A stretch of 64,000 bases of DNA, from the NCBI RefSeq assembly GCF_000300995.1, contig NZ_AMRJ01000003.1, positions 159,216-223,215 on the forward strand, in the 5' to 3' direction. Of this stretch, positions 36,828-45,422 are shown piece after piece. Both the position numbers and the translations under genes were made by a program. Source of the DNA: Alcanivorax hongdengensis A-11-3. Its GTDB lineage: Bacteria; Pseudomonadota; Gammaproteobacteria; Pseudomonadales; Alcanivoracaceae. The notes under the pieces are model-generated. The model was not told the DNA's origin and did no database searches. It saw only the letters and a program-made list of their open reading frames with translations. Numbering within the stretch: position 1 is the first letter of the stretch; each line of letters starts with the position of its first letter.

Positions 36828-38003
36828 ATGCGCACACCCGCCACCCGCTTGTTACTGATGGGCATCGCCGCCACCCTGGCCGGTATCGGCCTGGGCCGCT
36901 TTGCCTACGCCGCCCTGCTGCCGGGCCTGATCGAATCCGGCTGGCTGAGCGAAAGCCAGGCCAGCTTTGCCGGCGCCGCCAACCTGCTCGGCTATCTGCT
37001 GGGCGCGGTCTGTGCCAGCCGGGTGGGCCAGCGCTGGGGCGCCAGCCGGGTGATTCGCCTGTCCACCCTGCTGGTGGCGATCAGTTTTCTGGCCAGCAGC
37101 TGGGCGGCGCCGGTGTGGTGGTTCAGCCTGTGGCGGCTGGTGGCCGGCGTCACCGGGGCCTTCCTGATGGTACTGACGCCGTCCCTGGTGCTGCACAATC
37201 TGCCGGTGGAAAAACGCAAGCAGGCCGGTTCGCTGATCTTTACCGGTGTCGGCATTGGCGTGCTGCTGTCGGCCACGCTGGCGCCCGCCCTGTTGCATGC
37301 CGGCACCGGCGCCACCTGGCTGGCCATCGGTCTGGTGGCGTTGATCCCGGTGGTACTGGTCTGGCAACACTGGCCGGCACCGGATCATCGCCCGGCCGGC
37401 GGCCACCCGCCGATGCCCGCCCATGCCAGCCGCGCCCTGCTGCTGGTCTATCTGTGTTACGCCCTGGATGCCGGCGGCTTTGTGCCGCATACCGTATTCT
37501 GGGTGGATTTTCTCGAGCATCACCGTGGCTTCAGCCACTGGCAGGCCGGCATGCAGTGGGGTCTGTTCGCGGTGGGCGCCCTGTGCGGGCCTTTTCTGAT
37601 CGCCGCAATGGCGCGACTGCTGGGCTGGCAATGGACCTTCTTCACCGCCCTGGGTACCAAGGGCACCGCTATCCTGCTGCCCTTTGCCCTGCCGGGCCTG
37701 ATCAGTACCAGCCTGTCATCGTTCCTGGTCGGCGCCCTGATTCCCGGCATGGTGGCCAGCACCGCCGGGCGGGTCAGCGAACTGGTGTCCACCGAGCGTT
37801 ATCCGCAGAGCTGGGGCCGCGCCACGGCCATCTTTGCACTGATGCAGGCCATCAGCGCCTATGTGATGGCAGCGCTGTATTCACGGCCCGGCGGTGACCT
37901 GCTGATTTTCTGGCTCGGCGGCAGCCTGCTGTTGCTGGCGGCGCTGATACAGTTGGGCGCAGGGCTGATGGCTTCGCCACGGTCGGTTCAGCATCGGCAT
38001 TAG
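36828..38003 (+). CDS. YbfB/YjiJ family MFS transporter
   Basis: A 391-residue inner-membrane protein with about 12 hydrophobic helices. GIGLGRFAYAALLPGLIESGWLS at the N-terminus is diagnostic of the YbfB/YjiJ group, and AGAANLLGYLLGA follows. Probable small-solute exporter or importer of unknown substrate. Possibly co-regulated with the DUF1348 gene by the divergent LysR regulator. The stop codon abuts the CAGGC hairpin. Confidence 0.88.
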   Translation: MRTPATRLLLMGIAATLAGIGLGRFAYAALLPGLIESGWLSESQASFAGAANLLGYLLGAVCASRVGQRWGASRVIRLSTLLVAISFLASSWAAPVWWFSLWRLVAGVTGAFLMVLTPSLVLHNLPVEKRKQAGSLIFTGVGIGVLLSATLAPALLHAGTGATWLAIGLVALIPVVLVWQHWPAPDHRPAGGHPPMPAHASRALLLVYLCYALDAGGFVPHTVFWVDFLEHHRGFSHWQAGMQWGLFAVGALCGPFLIAAMARLLGWQWTFFTALGTKGTAILLPFALPGLISTSLSSFLVGALIPGMVASTAGRVSELVSTERYPQSWGRATAIFALMQAISAYVMAALYSRPGGDLLIFWLGGSLLLLAALIQLGAGLMASPRSVQHRH

Positions 38004-38027
38004 CAGGCTGTTGAAAAAAAGCCTGTT
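38004..38027. repeat. CAGGC-type hairpin after the MFS gene
   Basis: CAGGC-TGTTGAAAAAAA-GCCTG begins one base after the TAG stop codon. Short stem, A-rich loop. Same family as 31550-31581 and 47834-47858. Confidence 0.65.
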
Positions 38028-38065
38028 AGGAGATTCTGAATCCCCCTTCGAGTCTCCTGATGTTG

Positions 38066-38217
38066 TGGGAGCCTGCTTGCAGGCGAAGGTTTATCCTCTT
38101 TCGCTTGCCAGCAAGCGACTACAAAAACCGGTTGGCTCAAGAGGGTCGCTTTGGTTTGAGTGGGAGCATGCTGGCACGCGAAAACCCTGTTCGGCGGCAA
38201 GCCGCCTCCTGCAACAA
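38066..38217. repeat. cluster of four REP-like palindromes
   Basis: GTGGGAGCCTGCTTGCAGGCGAA (38066-38088) resembles pseudomonad REP units. Further units lie at about 38101-38124 (inverted: TCGCTTGCCAGCAAGCGA), 38159-38184 (GTGGGAGCATGCTGGCACGC) and 38190-38217 (inverted, GGCGGCAAGCCGCC core). Orientations alternate, as in BIME clusters. No REP-associated transposase is in the window. Confidence 0.75.
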
Positions 38218-38255
38218 GGCGACACATCGTTCTTTCTTGCGCGGCGACCGGCAAT

Positions 38256-39749
38256 CTATTTTGCTGCGGGTTTAACCGTTGGCCGGGTTACCGTCAGCCG
38301 CTCCAGTAACGCCGGCATATCCAGGTGCCGCTCGATGTGATCCGCCAACCGGTCCAGCTGTTGCTGGCGATGGTGGTGATAATCCACCGCCACGCCGTCA
38401 TGCAGACCGGCCCAGGCCAGTATCGCCCGGCAGCCCTGCGGGTCATCAAACAGGCCATGCAGATAACAGCCCATGACCTGGCCATCCTCGCTGATGGCGC
38501 CGTCGTTGCGGTCACCCAGTTGCAACAGGGGCCGGGCCAGGGCCGGCCCGTCACTGACACCGTTATGAATTTCGTAACCGGCCACCGGAGCCCTGGATGG
38601 CAGCAACACGCCCTGCACGTTGTGCAGCTGCTTGCCGGGCACCAGTCGTGTGCTCATGGCCAGCCAGCCAAGCCCCTCGCTGCAACCGGGCTCGCCTTCC
38701 AGCCCCTGCGGGTCATCGATGGACTGGCCCAGCATCTGGAAGCCGCCGCAAATACCCAGCACCTTTCCACCGTAGCGAAGATGTTTCTCTATCTGTTTAT
38801 CCCACCCCTGGGTGCGCAGGAAATCGAGATCAGCGCGGGTCGCCTTGCTGCCAGGCACGATCACCAGATCCGCCGCCGGCCAGGGTTCGCCCATTTTCAC
38901 AAAACGCAGATTGACCTGCCCATGCAGGCGCAATGGATCGAAGTCATTGTGGTTGCTCATGCGCGGCAATAGCGGCACCACCACATTGAGCGCGCCCGCT
39001 TCATGGTCACCCTGTTCGTCCACCGCATCTTCCGCGTCCAGGGTCAGGCCGTGCAGGTACGGCAGCACGCCGAATACCGGTTTGCCAGTGCGCCCTTCCA
39101 GCCAGTCCAGCCCGCCCTGCAGCAGGGACAGATCACCGCGGAAACGGTTGATGACAAACCCCAGGGTGCGAGCCTGTTCGCTCTCGGACAGCAATGCCAG
39201 GGTCCCGGTGAGATGGGCAAAGACGCCGCCGCGGTCGATATCCGCCACCAGGATCACCGGGCAATCGGCGCTTTCGGCAAAGCCCATGTTGGCGATGTCA
39301 TTGTCGCGCAGATTGATTTCCGCCGGGCTGCCGGCCCCCTCCACCACGATCACCTGGTAACGGCTCGACAGGGCCTGCCAGGCGGCCAGCACCGCCTCGC
39401 GGGCGGTCTTTTTGTAGGCGTGGTAATCCAGCGCCTGCATATTGCCCAGCACCTTGCCACGGATGATGACCTGGGCCCCCATGTCGCTCTGCGGCTTGAG
39501 CAGCACCGGGTTCATGTCACTGTGCGGTTGCACGCCGCAGGCCAGCGCCTGCAACGCGGTGGAGCGGCCGATCTCGCCGCCGTCCACCGTCACGGCACTG
39601 TTGAGCGCCATGTTCTGCGGCTTGAATGGCGCCACCGAATAGCCCCGCCGGGCAAACCACCGACACAACGCCGCCACCACCGTGCTCTTGCCGGCATCGG
39701 AGGTGCAGCCCTGAACCATCAAGGTTAATGGAGAGTGGAGAATTGACAA
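38256..39749 (-). CDS. cobQ: cobyric acid synthase
   Basis: Amidates four side chains of adenosyl-cobyrinate a,c-diamide using glutamine. The 497-residue protein has the N-terminal P-loop-like [12 protein letters not shown], a dethiobiotin-synthetase-like domain, and a C-terminal glutaminase with the nucleophile Cys in [10 protein letters not shown] and a His in YLHGLF. Start: a TTG with AAGGAG 7 bp before it; both lie inside heptamer element C, which thus encodes about the first eight residues (MSILHSPL). Homologues usually start just before [14 protein letters not shown], and an in-frame ATG at that Met lacks a ribosome site. Confidence 0.93.
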   Translation of the reverse strand: MSILHSPLTLMVQGCTSDAGKSTVVAALCRWFARRGYSVAPFKPQNMALNSAVTVDGGEIGRSTALQALACGVQPHSDMNPVLLKPQSDMGAQVIIRGKVLGNMQALDYHAYKKTAREAVLAAWQALSSRYQVIVVEGAGSPAEINLRDNDIANMGFAESADCPVILVADIDRGGVFAHLTGTLALLSESEQARTLGFVINRFRGDLSLLQGGLDWLEGRTGKPVFGVLPYLHGLTLDAEDAVDEQGDHEAGALNVVVPLLPRMSNHNDFDPLRLHGQVNLRFVKMGEPWPAADLVIVPGSKATRADLDFLRTQGWDKQIEKHLRYGGKVLGICGGFQMLGQSIDDPQGLEGEPGCSEGLGWLAMSTRLVPGKQLHNVQGVLLPSRAPVAGYEIHNGVSDGPALARPLLQLGDRNDGAISEDGQVMGCYLHGLFDDPQGCRAILAWAGLHDGVAVDYHHHRQQQLDRLADHIERHLDMPALLERLTVTRPTVKPAAK

Positions 39750-39808
39750 TTGATAACTCCTTAGTGGTTTCGATCTGAGCTATCAATTCTCAATGATCAA
39801 TTATCCAT
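39727..39808. repeat. heptamer-array element C at the cobO/cobQ junction
   Basis: Left array: four units at 39727-39754 (AATGGAG, AGTGGAG, then AATTGAY type). Centre: 26 bp. Right inverted array: four units of TATCAAT type at 39781-39808. Units 1-4 vary in the same pattern as in element A (unit 2 with G at base 2, unit 3 with TT at bases 3-4). Read on the minus strand, the centre contains AAGGAG and the left array the cobQ start codon. The right end stops 4 bp from cobO. Confidence 0.82.
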
Positions 39809-39812
39809 TGAT

Positions 39813-40424
39813 TCAAAGTTCCACTCCCTTCTGCGCGCGCACACCCTGATCCTTGAAGGCATGCTTGACCACTTTCATTTCCGTGACCGTATCCGCCAGC
39901 TCGATCAGTTCCTGCGGCGCATAGCGCCCGGTCACCACCGCATGCTGCATGGCCGGGCGATTCTGCAGGTCGTCCAGTACCGTATCCCGGTCCAGGTAGT
40001 CGTAACGCAGGGCAATATTGAGTTCATCCAGCAGCACCAGCTGGTAGCTGTCGTCACGCAGCATCTTTCGGGCTATCTGCCAGGCGGCCCGGGCGGCGGC
40101 CACGTCCCGGTCCCGATCCTGGGTATCCCAGGTATAGCCCTCGCCCATGACGTGGTAGTCCACATTGGGCAGGTGGCGGAAAAAGGCTTCCTCGCCGGTG
40201 CTGAACGCCCCCTTGATGAACTGCACCACGCCCACTTTCATGCCATGGCCCAGGGCCCGGGCCAGCATGCCGAAGCCGGAGCTGCTCTTGCCCTTGCCCG
40301 GCCCGGTCAGCACCAGCAGGATGCCCTGGTCCTTGTCGGCACGGGCGATGCGCTCGCGCATGATTTGCTGTTTCTTCTGCATCCGCCAGGCATGGCGGTC
40401 CTCGGGATTGATGTCATCACGCAT
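39813..40424 (-). CDS. cobO: cob(I)yrinic acid a,c-diamide adenosyltransferase
   Basis: Transfers adenosyl from ATP to cob(I)alamin or its precursors. The 203-residue protein matches CobO/BtuR/CobA: P-loop TGPGKGKSSSGFG (about residues 40-52), VQFIKGAFSTGE, and LLDELNIALRYDYL. It lies 3 bp downstream of btuD, so it belongs to the riboswitch-controlled btuB-F-C-D transcript; cobQ follows after element C. Confidence 0.96.
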   Translation of the reverse strand: MRDDINPEDRHAWRMQKKQQIMRERIARADKDQGILLVLTGPGKGKSSSGFGMLARALGHGMKVGVVQFIKGAFSTGEEAFFRHLPNVDYHVMGEGYTWDTQDRDRDVAAARAAWQIARKMLRDDSYQLVLLDELNIALRYDYLDRDTVLDDLQNRPAMQHAVVTGRYAPQELIELADTVTEMKVVKHAFKDQGVRAQKGVEL

Positions 40425-40427
40425 GAA

Positions 40428-41216
40428 TTATTCCTTGTTGGCGGGCAGGCCGCCGGTGGGCACAAAGACGGGCGCGCCATCCACCTGGCCCACCGCCAGG
40501 CGCTGACCATAGAGGGCTTCCAGCGCGGAGGGCACCAGCATGTCGGCGGCCGGGCCGAAGCACAGCTCACCATCGGGGTAGAGCAATAACAGGTGGTCGC
40601 ACCAGCGCGCCGCCAGGTTTAGATCATGCAGGCACATCACCACGGCGGCCCCGCGGTCGGCCTGCTCGGCCAGCAACGCCATCACCGCCACCTGATGATG
40701 CAGGTCAAGATGATTGGTGGGCTCGTCCACCAGCCACAGGGAAGGCGCCTGGGTGAGCGCCGTGGCGAGCGCCACTCGCTGGCGCTCGCCGCCGGACAGG
40801 GTGCTGACCAGACGATCGCGCAACGGCGTCAGACCGAGCGCCTCCAGCGCCGCCAGCGCCCGCCGGTGATCCTCGCGACCCTCCCATTGCCAGGGCGACA
40901 GGTAGGGATGCCGGCCGATCAACGCGGTCTCCATCACGGTGGCAGGAAAACTGTCCTGGCGTTCCTGGAACACCACCGCACGCTGGCGGGCCAGACGCCG
41001 ATGGGAAAGGGCAGGCAGGGCACGACCGTCCAGCAGTACCTGCCCGGCGCGGGGCGAGCGCAGGCCGGCCAGGGTATGCAGCAGGGTGGTTTTGCCGGCA
41101 CCGTTGGGCCCGAGTATGCCCCAGCGCTGCCCCGGTTCGATGGTCAGGTCCAGGGGGCGACCCGCCGGTCGGCCCGGCACGTCCATGACCAGTTGCTGGG
41201 CGGTCAGCGTGGCCAT
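40428..41216 (-). CDS. btuD: vitamin B12 ABC transporter ATP-binding protein
   Basis: A 262-residue ATPase: Walker A GPNGAGKTT, Q-loop region VVFQERQD, signature LSGGERQR, Walker B LWLVDEPTNHLD, switch His in CLHDLN. As a FecE/BtuD-type subunit it could serve heme or siderophores, but its setting between btuC and cobO points to corrinoid uptake. Start and btuC stop share one base (TGATG). Confidence 0.93.
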   Translation of the reverse strand: MATLTAQQLVMDVPGRPAGRPLDLTIEPGQRWGILGPNGAGKTTLLHTLAGLRSPRAGQVLLDGRALPALSHRRLARQRAVVFQERQDSFPATVMETALIGRHPYLSPWQWEGREDHRRALAALEALGLTPLRDRLVSTLSGGERQRVALATALTQAPSLWLVDEPTNHLDLHHQVAVMALLAEQADRGAAVVMCLHDLNLAARWCDHLLLLYPDGELCFGPAADMLVPSALEALYGQRLAVGQVDGAPVFVPTGGLPANKE

Positions 41217-42196
41217 CAGCGACTCCGGTAAAGCAGGTAAAGAAAGGACGGCACCCCCAGCAGGGCGGTAATCACTCCCACCGGCAATTGCTCCGGGGCC
41301 AGCGCCGTGCGAGCCACGGTATCGGCCAGGGTCAGCAGGCTGCCACCGGCCAGCACACTGGCGGGCAGGATCAGGCGCTGATCATTGCCCAGCAGCAGGC
41401 GCAGCATGTGCGGCACCACCAGCCCCACGAACCCGACACTGCCGGCGGTGGTCACGGCCATGGCGGTGAGCAGGCTGGCCAATCCGTAGAGCAGCCACTG
41501 CAGGGGTCGCACCGCCACCCCCAGTGCCGCCGCCTGCAAGGGCCCCCGGGCCAGCACATTAAGGCTGCCCCCCAGTGGCAGGGTCAGCAGCAGGGCCGGG
41601 ACCAGGACCAGCCAGGCCGGCCAGGGGCTGCCGGCATAGCTGAGATCGCCCATCAGCCAGTAGAGCATGCCGGGCAACTGCCGGGCCGGGCTCAGCGCCA
41701 GCATGAAAGTCACCATGGCGCCCCAACCGGCGGCCACCACCACGCCGGTGAGCAGTAACCGGGTCGGCGTCCAGCCGCCCACGCCGTGGGCCAGGCCAAA
41801 CACCAGCAAGGTGGACAACAGGGCGCCGGCGAAGGCCGAGCCGGATACCAGGGTGATACCGGCGCCACACAGCAGGGCCAGCAGGGCCGCCACGGCGGCG
41901 CCACCGGAGACGCCCAGCACATAGGGGTCCGCCAGTGGGTTGCGCAGCAGAATCTGCATCAGCGCGCCGGCCAGCGCCAGCAGGCCGCCGGTGGCAAACG
42001 CCGCCATTGCCCGCGGCCCGCGCAGGGTCAGAATCAAGTCATGGTGTAACGGCTCGCCGCCGCCACCGAGGACCGCCAGCAACTGTGTCGGGGACACCGC
42101 CACGCTACCCACGGCCACCGCCACCGCCAGGCTAAGCAGCGCCAGCAGCAGCAAGGCCAGCAGAATCAGCCGACGCTTCGACTCAGCGTCGGCCAC
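41216..42196 (-). CDS. btuC: vitamin B12 ABC transporter permease (FecCD type)
   Basis: A 326-residue inner-membrane subunit with about ten helices. Conserved FecCD segments are present: LRGPRAMAAFATGGLLALAGALMQILLRNPLADPYVLGVSGGA near residues 58-100 and VGFVGLVVPHMLRLLLGND near 240. It overlaps btuF by 14 bp and btuD by one base, so the subunits are co-translated. Confidence 0.94.
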   Translation of the reverse strand: MADAESKRRLILLALLLLALLSLAVAVAVGSVAVSPTQLLAVLGGGGEPLHHDLILTLRGPRAMAAFATGGLLALAGALMQILLRNPLADPYVLGVSGGAAVAALLALLCGAGITLVSGSAFAGALLSTLLVFGLAHGVGGWTPTRLLLTGVVVAAGWGAMVTFMLALSPARQLPGMLYWLMGDLSYAGSPWPAWLVLVPALLLTLPLGGSLNVLARGPLQAAALGVAVRPLQWLLYGLASLLTAMAVTTAGSVGFVGLVVPHMLRLLLGNDQRLILPASVLAGGSLLTLADTVARTALAPEQLPVGVITALLGVPSFLYLLYRSR

Positions 42197-43067
42197 GGGC
42201 GGTCTCCAGCTGGGTACAGAGGGTACGGGCGCCGATCAGCAGGCGCGGCGACGGGCGCTGCAGGGTCGAGGGGGAGACAAAGAACAGGTTGCCGCGCTGT
42301 ACCGCCGCCATAGCCGGGAAGGCTTTCCAGTCCTTCAGCCAGTGGTCGTTTTCCTCACCCATGCCGCCGGCGACAATGGCTTCCGGGTTGGCTTCCAGTA
42401 CCGCTTCCCGGCTCACTCTGGGCGCCAGACGCGGCAGGTCGGCAAACACATTAACGCCGCCACACAGGCTGATCACCTCATTGATCAGGTGCTGGCTGTT
42501 GACGGTCATCAGCGGGTCCTTCCAGACCTGATAGAACACCCGCACCGGTAGTGCCGTTTGATAACGGGCGCCCAGGGCCGCCATGCCGTCGCGGAAACTT
42601 TTCGCCGTGGCCTGACCGGTCTGCTCGCTACCCGCCAGGGTGGCCAGCCGCTCCAGGCTGGTGGCGATATCCTCGATATGGCGAGGCTCGCTGTAGTAAA
42701 CAGGCAGGCCCAGACTCTGCAGCTTGCGGGTCTGCACCTGCGGGTTGCCGCTGCGCCAGGCCACCACCAGGTCGGGCTTGAGGGCGGCAATGGCCTCCAG
42801 ATCCAGCCGCTGATAGCTGCCCACCCGGGGCAGATTTTTGGCTGCCGGCGGGTAGTCACTGAAAGTCACCGCGCCCACCACCTGGTCACCGGCGCCGGCG
42901 GCAAACAGTAGCTCGGTGGCTCCCGGTGACAGGGCGACAATGCGGCTGGCTGCCCGGGGCACACAGACGTGCTGGTCCGCATCATCGGTGACACAGCGTT
43001 GCGCCGCCCACAGGGAGGAGGCGGACAGCAGCACGGACAGGGCAATCAGCAGGCGGATCAGCAACAT
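42183..43067 (-). CDS. btuF: periplasmic cobalamin-binding protein
   Basis: A 294-residue class III solute-binding protein with a signal peptide (about 1-21). Two lobes (RIVALSPGATELLFAAGAGDQVVGAV; LVVAWRSGNPQ; VFYQVWKDPLMTVNSQHLINEVISLCGGVNVF) are joined by a long helix, typical of BtuF. It delivers B12 or cobinamide to BtuCD. The gene starts 23 bp after btuB in the same transcript. Confidence 0.92.
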   Translation of the reverse strand: MLLIRLLIALSVLLSASSLWAAQRCVTDDADQHVCVPRAASRIVALSPGATELLFAAGAGDQVVGAVTFSDYPPAAKNLPRVGSYQRLDLEAIAALKPDLVVAWRSGNPQVQTRKLQSLGLPVYYSEPRHIEDIATSLERLATLAGSEQTGQATAKSFRDGMAALGARYQTALPVRVFYQVWKDPLMTVNSQHLINEVISLCGGVNVFADLPRLAPRVSREAVLEANPEAIVAGGMGEENDHWLKDWKAFPAMAAVQRGNLFFVSPSTLQRPSPRLLIGARTLCTQLETARGRR

Positions 43068-43090
43068 GGCGACTCCGGTCTCCGGTTCAG

Positions 43091-44914
43091 TTAACGCACA
43101 TCGTAGCGCACACTCATGAATACCGAACGGCCGGCGTTAAGATAGTTCCAGCCGGCAAAGTTTTTTGAGGTGCTGTAGCGCTTGTCGAGCACGTTCTTGA
43201 CGGTGAGCTGGGTATACCACTGGCGGGTCAGTTGCCAGCGGGCGCGCAGGTCCACCAGGCCGTAACCGGGCAGGCGCTGCTGGTTGGCCGCATCGTTGTA
43301 ACGATGGCCCTGAAAGCTGGCCGTGCCACCCAGGGTCAGTCTGCCCAGGTGCCGGTCCACATCCAGCCGGCCGGTGCGCTGGGCCCGGCGTATCAGTACG
43401 TTATCGGTGGCGTCATCCCGCGGGTCCAGCGCCGAGAAGGCGGCGCGCAGGCGCCAGTCCTGCCACTCCAGCCCCATGGCCAGCTCACCGCCCTTGATAC
43501 GCGCCTTGTCCACATTCAGCGAGGTGGCGGCGGAGGCATCATAGGTGATCATGTCATCAATACGGGTCTGGTAAAGCGCCAGATCCCAGTACCAATACTG
43601 ATATTGCCCACGCAGGCCGGCCTCGGTGGAGGCGGAACTCTCCGGCTTCAGGTTCGGGTTGCTGTAATAGTAGGGCGGCGAATCCGGGTAGTAGAGATCA
43701 TTGAAGGTGGGTGCCTTGAAGGCGGTGCCATAGCTGAGGCGCGCCCGGTAGTGATCCAGAAACTGATACCCCAGCGCGGCGGCGCCGGTGGTCTTTTCGC
43801 CATAGGCATCGTTGTCGTCATAACGCAGACTGGCCTGCAGGTCCGCCGGGCCGGCGGTGAGCAGCGCCTGCATGAAGGCCGCCCGGTTGTCCCGATCGGT
43901 GACGTCGTAATCATTGTCACTGGTGATCTCGTCACGTTGATATTCACCACCGACGATGAACTGCTGGTCGCCTGCCAGCACAATGTTCTGCCAGTTGGCA
44001 GTGCGGGTACGGGTATCAAAGGTGCCGTTCTTGTCGCCGTCGGCAAAGTCCTGGGACTCATCCTTCGCCTGGCTGATCACCAGCTTGCTCTGCCAGTTGT
44101 CATTGAGCCACAGGTCGCCGTTGAGGGCCGCCACTTCCAGGGCATAATCCGTGTCGCGCTTGTCCTCCGGGTTGCTGCCTTCGTATTCGGTATTGCCCTG
44201 ACTGTGAAAGCCCATCACGCTGACGCTGCCACGGTCATCAAAACGATGACCGAGCCGGGCAATGCCGGCGGTGTTGTCATAACCACGGTCTTCACTGTGG
44301 GCCCGCACCTGGGTGCCCTGGGTACTGAAACGGTTGATGCCGACGCTGTAGAAGGTGCCACCCTGTTCGCCGGCGGTGCCGGCACCGGTATTCACCGAGC
44401 CGAAACTGCCGCCACCGAAGTCCAGCCAGCTACCCGGCTGTTCGGGCGTAAAGACCTGAATCACCCCACCCACCGCATCGGCACCGTAAAGGCTGCCACG
44501 GGGTCCGCGCACCACTTCCACCCGATCAATCAGTTGCGGCGGCAGATACTGCCAGGAAGGGCTGCCGGCGGTGGCCGAGCGCAACCGCACGCCATCCAGT
44601 AACAGCTGGGTGGAATTGCTGGCGGTGCCGCGCAGATAAAGCCCGGTGGTCTTGCCGAAGGCGCCGTTGCCACTGACATCCACGCCAGGCTGGCCCTGCA
44701 GGATATCGGTCAGTTCCGCCGGCTGCTGTTCACGCAGCTGTTGGCGGTCGATCACGGTCACCGAAGACAATGACGCCTGAGTGGTCAGGCTGGTCAGCGT
44801 GGGCGTCACGACCACCGGGTCCAGCAATGCATACTGGTCATGGGAGACGGGTTCATCGGCCTGCACGGCCCACGGCAGAAAAACGGCAAGCACCGTCAGA
44901 AAACGAAACGTCAT
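43091..44914 (-). CDS. btuB: TonB-dependent vitamin B12 receptor
   Basis: A 607-residue outer-membrane receptor. The ATG of MTFRFLTVLAVFLPW is preferred, since the longer frame runs into the riboswitch. Signal peptide to about residue 20, TonB box DPVVVTPT, plug (SLSSVTVIDRQQLREQQPAELTDIL; VEVVRGPRGSLYGADAVGGVI), then a barrel. The cobalamin riboswitch directly upstream and btuFCD downstream identify it as BtuB. The protein ends in RYDVR, so the last residue is not aromatic. Confidence 0.95.
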   Translation of the reverse strand: MTFRFLTVLAVFLPWAVQADEPVSHDQYALLDPVVVTPTLTSLTTQASLSSVTVIDRQQLREQQPAELTDILQGQPGVDVSGNGAFGKTTGLYLRGTASNSTQLLLDGVRLRSATAGSPSWQYLPPQLIDRVEVVRGPRGSLYGADAVGGVIQVFTPEQPGSWLDFGGGSFGSVNTGAGTAGEQGGTFYSVGINRFSTQGTQVRAHSEDRGYDNTAGIARLGHRFDDRGSVSVMGFHSQGNTEYEGSNPEDKRDTDYALEVAALNGDLWLNDNWQSKLVISQAKDESQDFADGDKNGTFDTRTRTANWQNIVLAGDQQFIVGGEYQRDEITSDNDYDVTDRDNRAAFMQALLTAGPADLQASLRYDDNDAYGEKTTGAAALGYQFLDHYRARLSYGTAFKAPTFNDLYYPDSPPYYYSNPNLKPESSASTEAGLRGQYQYWYWDLALYQTRIDDMITYDASAATSLNVDKARIKGGELAMGLEWQDWRLRAAFSALDPRDDATDNVLIRRAQRTGRLDVDRHLGRLTLGGTASFQGHRYNDAANQQRLPGYGLVDLRARWQLTRQWYTQLTVKNVLDKRYSTSKNFAGWNYLNAGRSVFMSVRYDVR

Positions 44915-45064
44915 GGAAAGATCCCCTGTTGCCGAGCTCACCCGCACGGCGGTTTTGCCGCGACAGGCGCAACAGGGGCGACACCGGCGGGCGGTGTATC
45001 GCGCCCCCGCCGCTGCCCACCGCAACGTCTGGTTCTGGTTCGGCAACAGCGCGCCGATCCCCTC

Positions 45065-45255
45065 TCCTTCCGGCCGGTCTCCGGGCTGATGAGCGAGGCC
45101 GAACCTCTCCACGGTCGCCTTCCCATGCAAATGCACAGTGGCACTACGATCGCGGTTTACTCAATCACCGTTGCGGGGGCAGCGTCGGATTGGCAAAAAG
45201 CAGGCACCGACTTCCCGTTTAACCCGAGCGTTTGCACACGCCGGGCACCTGAAGG
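45065..45255 (-). promoter_or_regulatory. cobalamin (AdoCbl) riboswitch
   Basis: On the minus strand the conserved boxes come in order: GGTGCC (45244-45249), AAACGGGAA with CGGTGCC, GCTGCCCCCGCAACGGT, GCCACTG, TGGGAAGGCG and CCCGGAGACCGGCC (about 45069-45084). This is the B12-box riboswitch. It lies upstream of btuB with about 150 bp of expression platform between, and predicts repression of btuB-F-C-D-cobO when adenosylcobalamin is plentiful. Confidence 0.95.
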
Positions 45256-45303
45256 TGGCGCGAAATTACCAACTGCCTGATCAGGACGCAAACGGATTCG
45301 CGC

Positions 45304-45332
45304 TTTATGAAGCAATCTCAACCGGCGTTGAA
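45304..45332 (-). promoter_or_regulatory. candidate sigma70 promoter for the btuB riboswitch transcript
   Basis: Minus-strand TTCAAC and CATAAA are separated by 17 bp, about 50 bp upstream of the first riboswitch box. The rest of the 45256-45422 gap shows no gene. Confidence 0.35.
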
Positions 45333-45422
45333 AATTGCTCAAGCAGGCGCCGCCAACTTGACAGGTCAGACCGTGCACCGGAGCATTTGCCGTCTTGCAA
45401 GCCGCCCCCACCCGGAGTCCTC

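Noticed and set aside
36761..37897. 378-residue open frame on the + strand
   Set aside because: Same strand but different frame from the MFS gene; Arg/Gly/Pro-rich with no hydrophobic helices.
43232..44602. 456-residue open frame on the + strand
   Set aside because: Antisense shadow of btuB.
45256..45422. A second cobalamin riboswitch for cobT on the + strand
   Set aside because: The B12 boxes are all on the - strand; nothing comparable precedes cobT in its own direction.
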